From a virus: a stretch of 39,978 nt of DNA. A model generated the notes under the pieces. The model saw nothing but the letters and a program-made list of their open reading frames with translations. It was not told the DNA's origin and did no database searches. Positions 39,407 to 39,978 of the stretch are shown here, in pieces. Position 1 is the first letter of the stretch. The number at the start of each line of letters is the position of its first letter. A program made the position numbers and the translations under genes. The stretch is taken from positions 1 through 39,978 of the IMG/VR virus record IMGVR_UViG_3300044825_000320, one strand, 5' to 3'.

Positions 39407-39644
39407 AAAAGAGTTCCAAAACAAAGAAGGCGGTTTAAACGCTAAAGGAAGGGCTTATTTCAAGAGAACTGAGGGCGCTAACCTTAAACCTCCAGTTTCA
39501 GCAAAACAGGCTGCAAAGTCCCCTAAAGCAGCCAAAAGGCGTAAGAGTTTTTGTGCAAGGATGAGTGGTGTTCCCGGTCCTATGAAGGACAGTAAAGGTA
39601 GACCTACTCGCAAAGCCTTGGCTTTAAAGAAATGGGATTGTTAA
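39399..39644 (+). CDS. Basic protein, DUF6321-like
   Basis: 81 residues: FQNKEGGLNAKGRAYFKRTEG, then SFCARMSGVPGPMKDSKGRP and RKALALKKWDC. This FCARMSG...GRPTRKALALKKW text is the DUF6321 pattern seen beside phage head and adaptor genes. Very basic; possibly a DNA- or RNA-binding virion protein. Confidence 0.8.
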   Translation: MPRKEFQNKEGGLNAKGRAYFKRTEGANLKPPVSAKQAAKSPKAAKRRKSFCARMSGVPGPMKDSKGRPTRKALALKKWDC

Positions 39645-39652
39645 GATTTTAC

Positions 39653-39681
39653 TTGACAAAATAGTCAAAATATGATAGGAT
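39653..39681 (+). promoter_or_regulatory. Sigma70-type promoter whose -10 overlaps the ribosome site
   Basis: TTGACA (39653-39658), 17 bases, TAGGAT (39676-39681), preceded by TGA as at 30120. The ATG of the adaptor gene is at 39687, so transcripts from here would start at or next to the start codon and be leaderless. AGGA in the -10 is also a correctly spaced ribosome site for read-through mRNA. Confidence 0.65.
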
Positions 39682-39686
39682 AACGC

Positions 39687-39978
39687 ATGGCTTCGTATAA
39701 TTATATCCAGCTCGTTAATGATGTCTTAATCCGCTTGCGTGAGCCAGAGGCTAGTTCTGTCTCGGATAACGCTTATGTGAAGCTCATTGCTCGTTTTGTA
39801 AATGATTCTAAGCGGATGGTTGAGGATTCCTATAACTGGAATGCTTTGACAGAAACGCTATCGGCAACGACAACAGCCGATGTATTTAACTATGTTCTCG
39901 TTGGTTCTGGACAACGCTTTCGAGTTATCGATGTTTTAAACGACACCGATAACTTCTTTTTATTAAATGCTCCTACTG
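39687..39978 (+). CDS. Head-tail adaptor protein, 5' part
   Basis: The first 97 codons of the adaptor, beginning MASYNYIQLVNDVLIRLREP. It continues without break at base 1 of the window through the 187-base overlap, ending at 552 in circular coordinates. Its start lies directly after the promoter described before it. Confidence 0.78.
   Translation, partial: MASYNYIQLVNDVLIRLREPEASSVSDNAYVKLIARFVNDSKRMVEDSYNWNALTETLSATTTADVFNYVLVGSGQRFRVIDVLNDTDNFFLLNAPT
39792..39978. repeat. Terminal direct overlap, right copy
   Basis: Repeats bases 1-187 with a single C-to-A change at 39851. See the left copy. Confidence 0.9.

Noticed and set aside
1-39978. Temperate lifestyle genes (integrase, repressor, att site)
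   Set aside because: No recombinase or repressor motifs in any credible gene.

Overview
The window is essentially a complete genome of a small tailed dsDNA phage, about 39.8 kb and circular or terminally redundant. The last 187 bases repeat the first 187 with one silent mismatch, and one adaptor gene is split by the window ends. Gene content is podovirus-like: head-tail adaptor, tail nozzle and three large internal/ejection-type proteins, a P22/T7-style portal, and no tape measure, tail tube or sheath. Replication uses a T7-type set (family A polymerase, gp4-like primase-helicase, 5'-3' exonuclease, acidic-tailed SSB, PD-(D/E)XK nuclease). I see no single-subunit RNA polymerase, integrase or repressor, so it is probably lytic and transcribed by the host sigma70 enzyme. 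A Gram-negative aquatic host is a reasonable guess, but the sequence does not name it.

The layout has two arms. They diverge from a non-coding hub at 25.26-25.94 kb and converge at 8.95 kb. The + arm (25.9 kb through the window end, then 1-8.95 kb) holds packaging, head, tail fibres, small basic proteins, tail, internal proteins and lysis genes. The - arm (25.26 down to 8.96 kb) holds a separate amidoligase cassette, then about 29 tightly overlapping genes for replication and nucleotide metabolism, ending in a class II (B12-dependent) ribonucleotide reductase. Many tiny genes of 32-58 codons fill the apparent gaps.

The most unusual part is 22.2-25.4 kb. A predicted class II glutamine amidotransferase, an amidoligase (carboxylate-amine ligase) with a zinc-binding insert, and a 32-residue membrane microprotein form what looks like an independent transcription unit. 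It has its own extended -10 promoter, a strong rho-independent terminator, and an 18-bp inverted repeat on its two flanks. The terminator is followed by about 400 bp of AT-rich DNA with two repeat families, a candidate replication origin or control region. The substrate of the cassette cannot be read from sequence. Modification of a protein, of cell-wall peptide or of a small molecule by amide bond formation is the chemistry implied.

Other accessory content: a GT9/TPR-like glycosyltransferase and an FkbM methyltransferase inside the replication arm; two HNH genes and one GIY-YIG-like gene inserted among structural genes; and a multi-gene fibre cassette between capsid and adaptor, with a repetitive Ala/Ser/Asn shaft, a carbohydrate-binding-type adhesin and an S74 self-cleaving spike. 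Near-consensus sigma70 promoters (TTGACA-N17-TATAGT or TAGGAT) precede the terminase region, the GIY-YIG gene and the adaptor gene.
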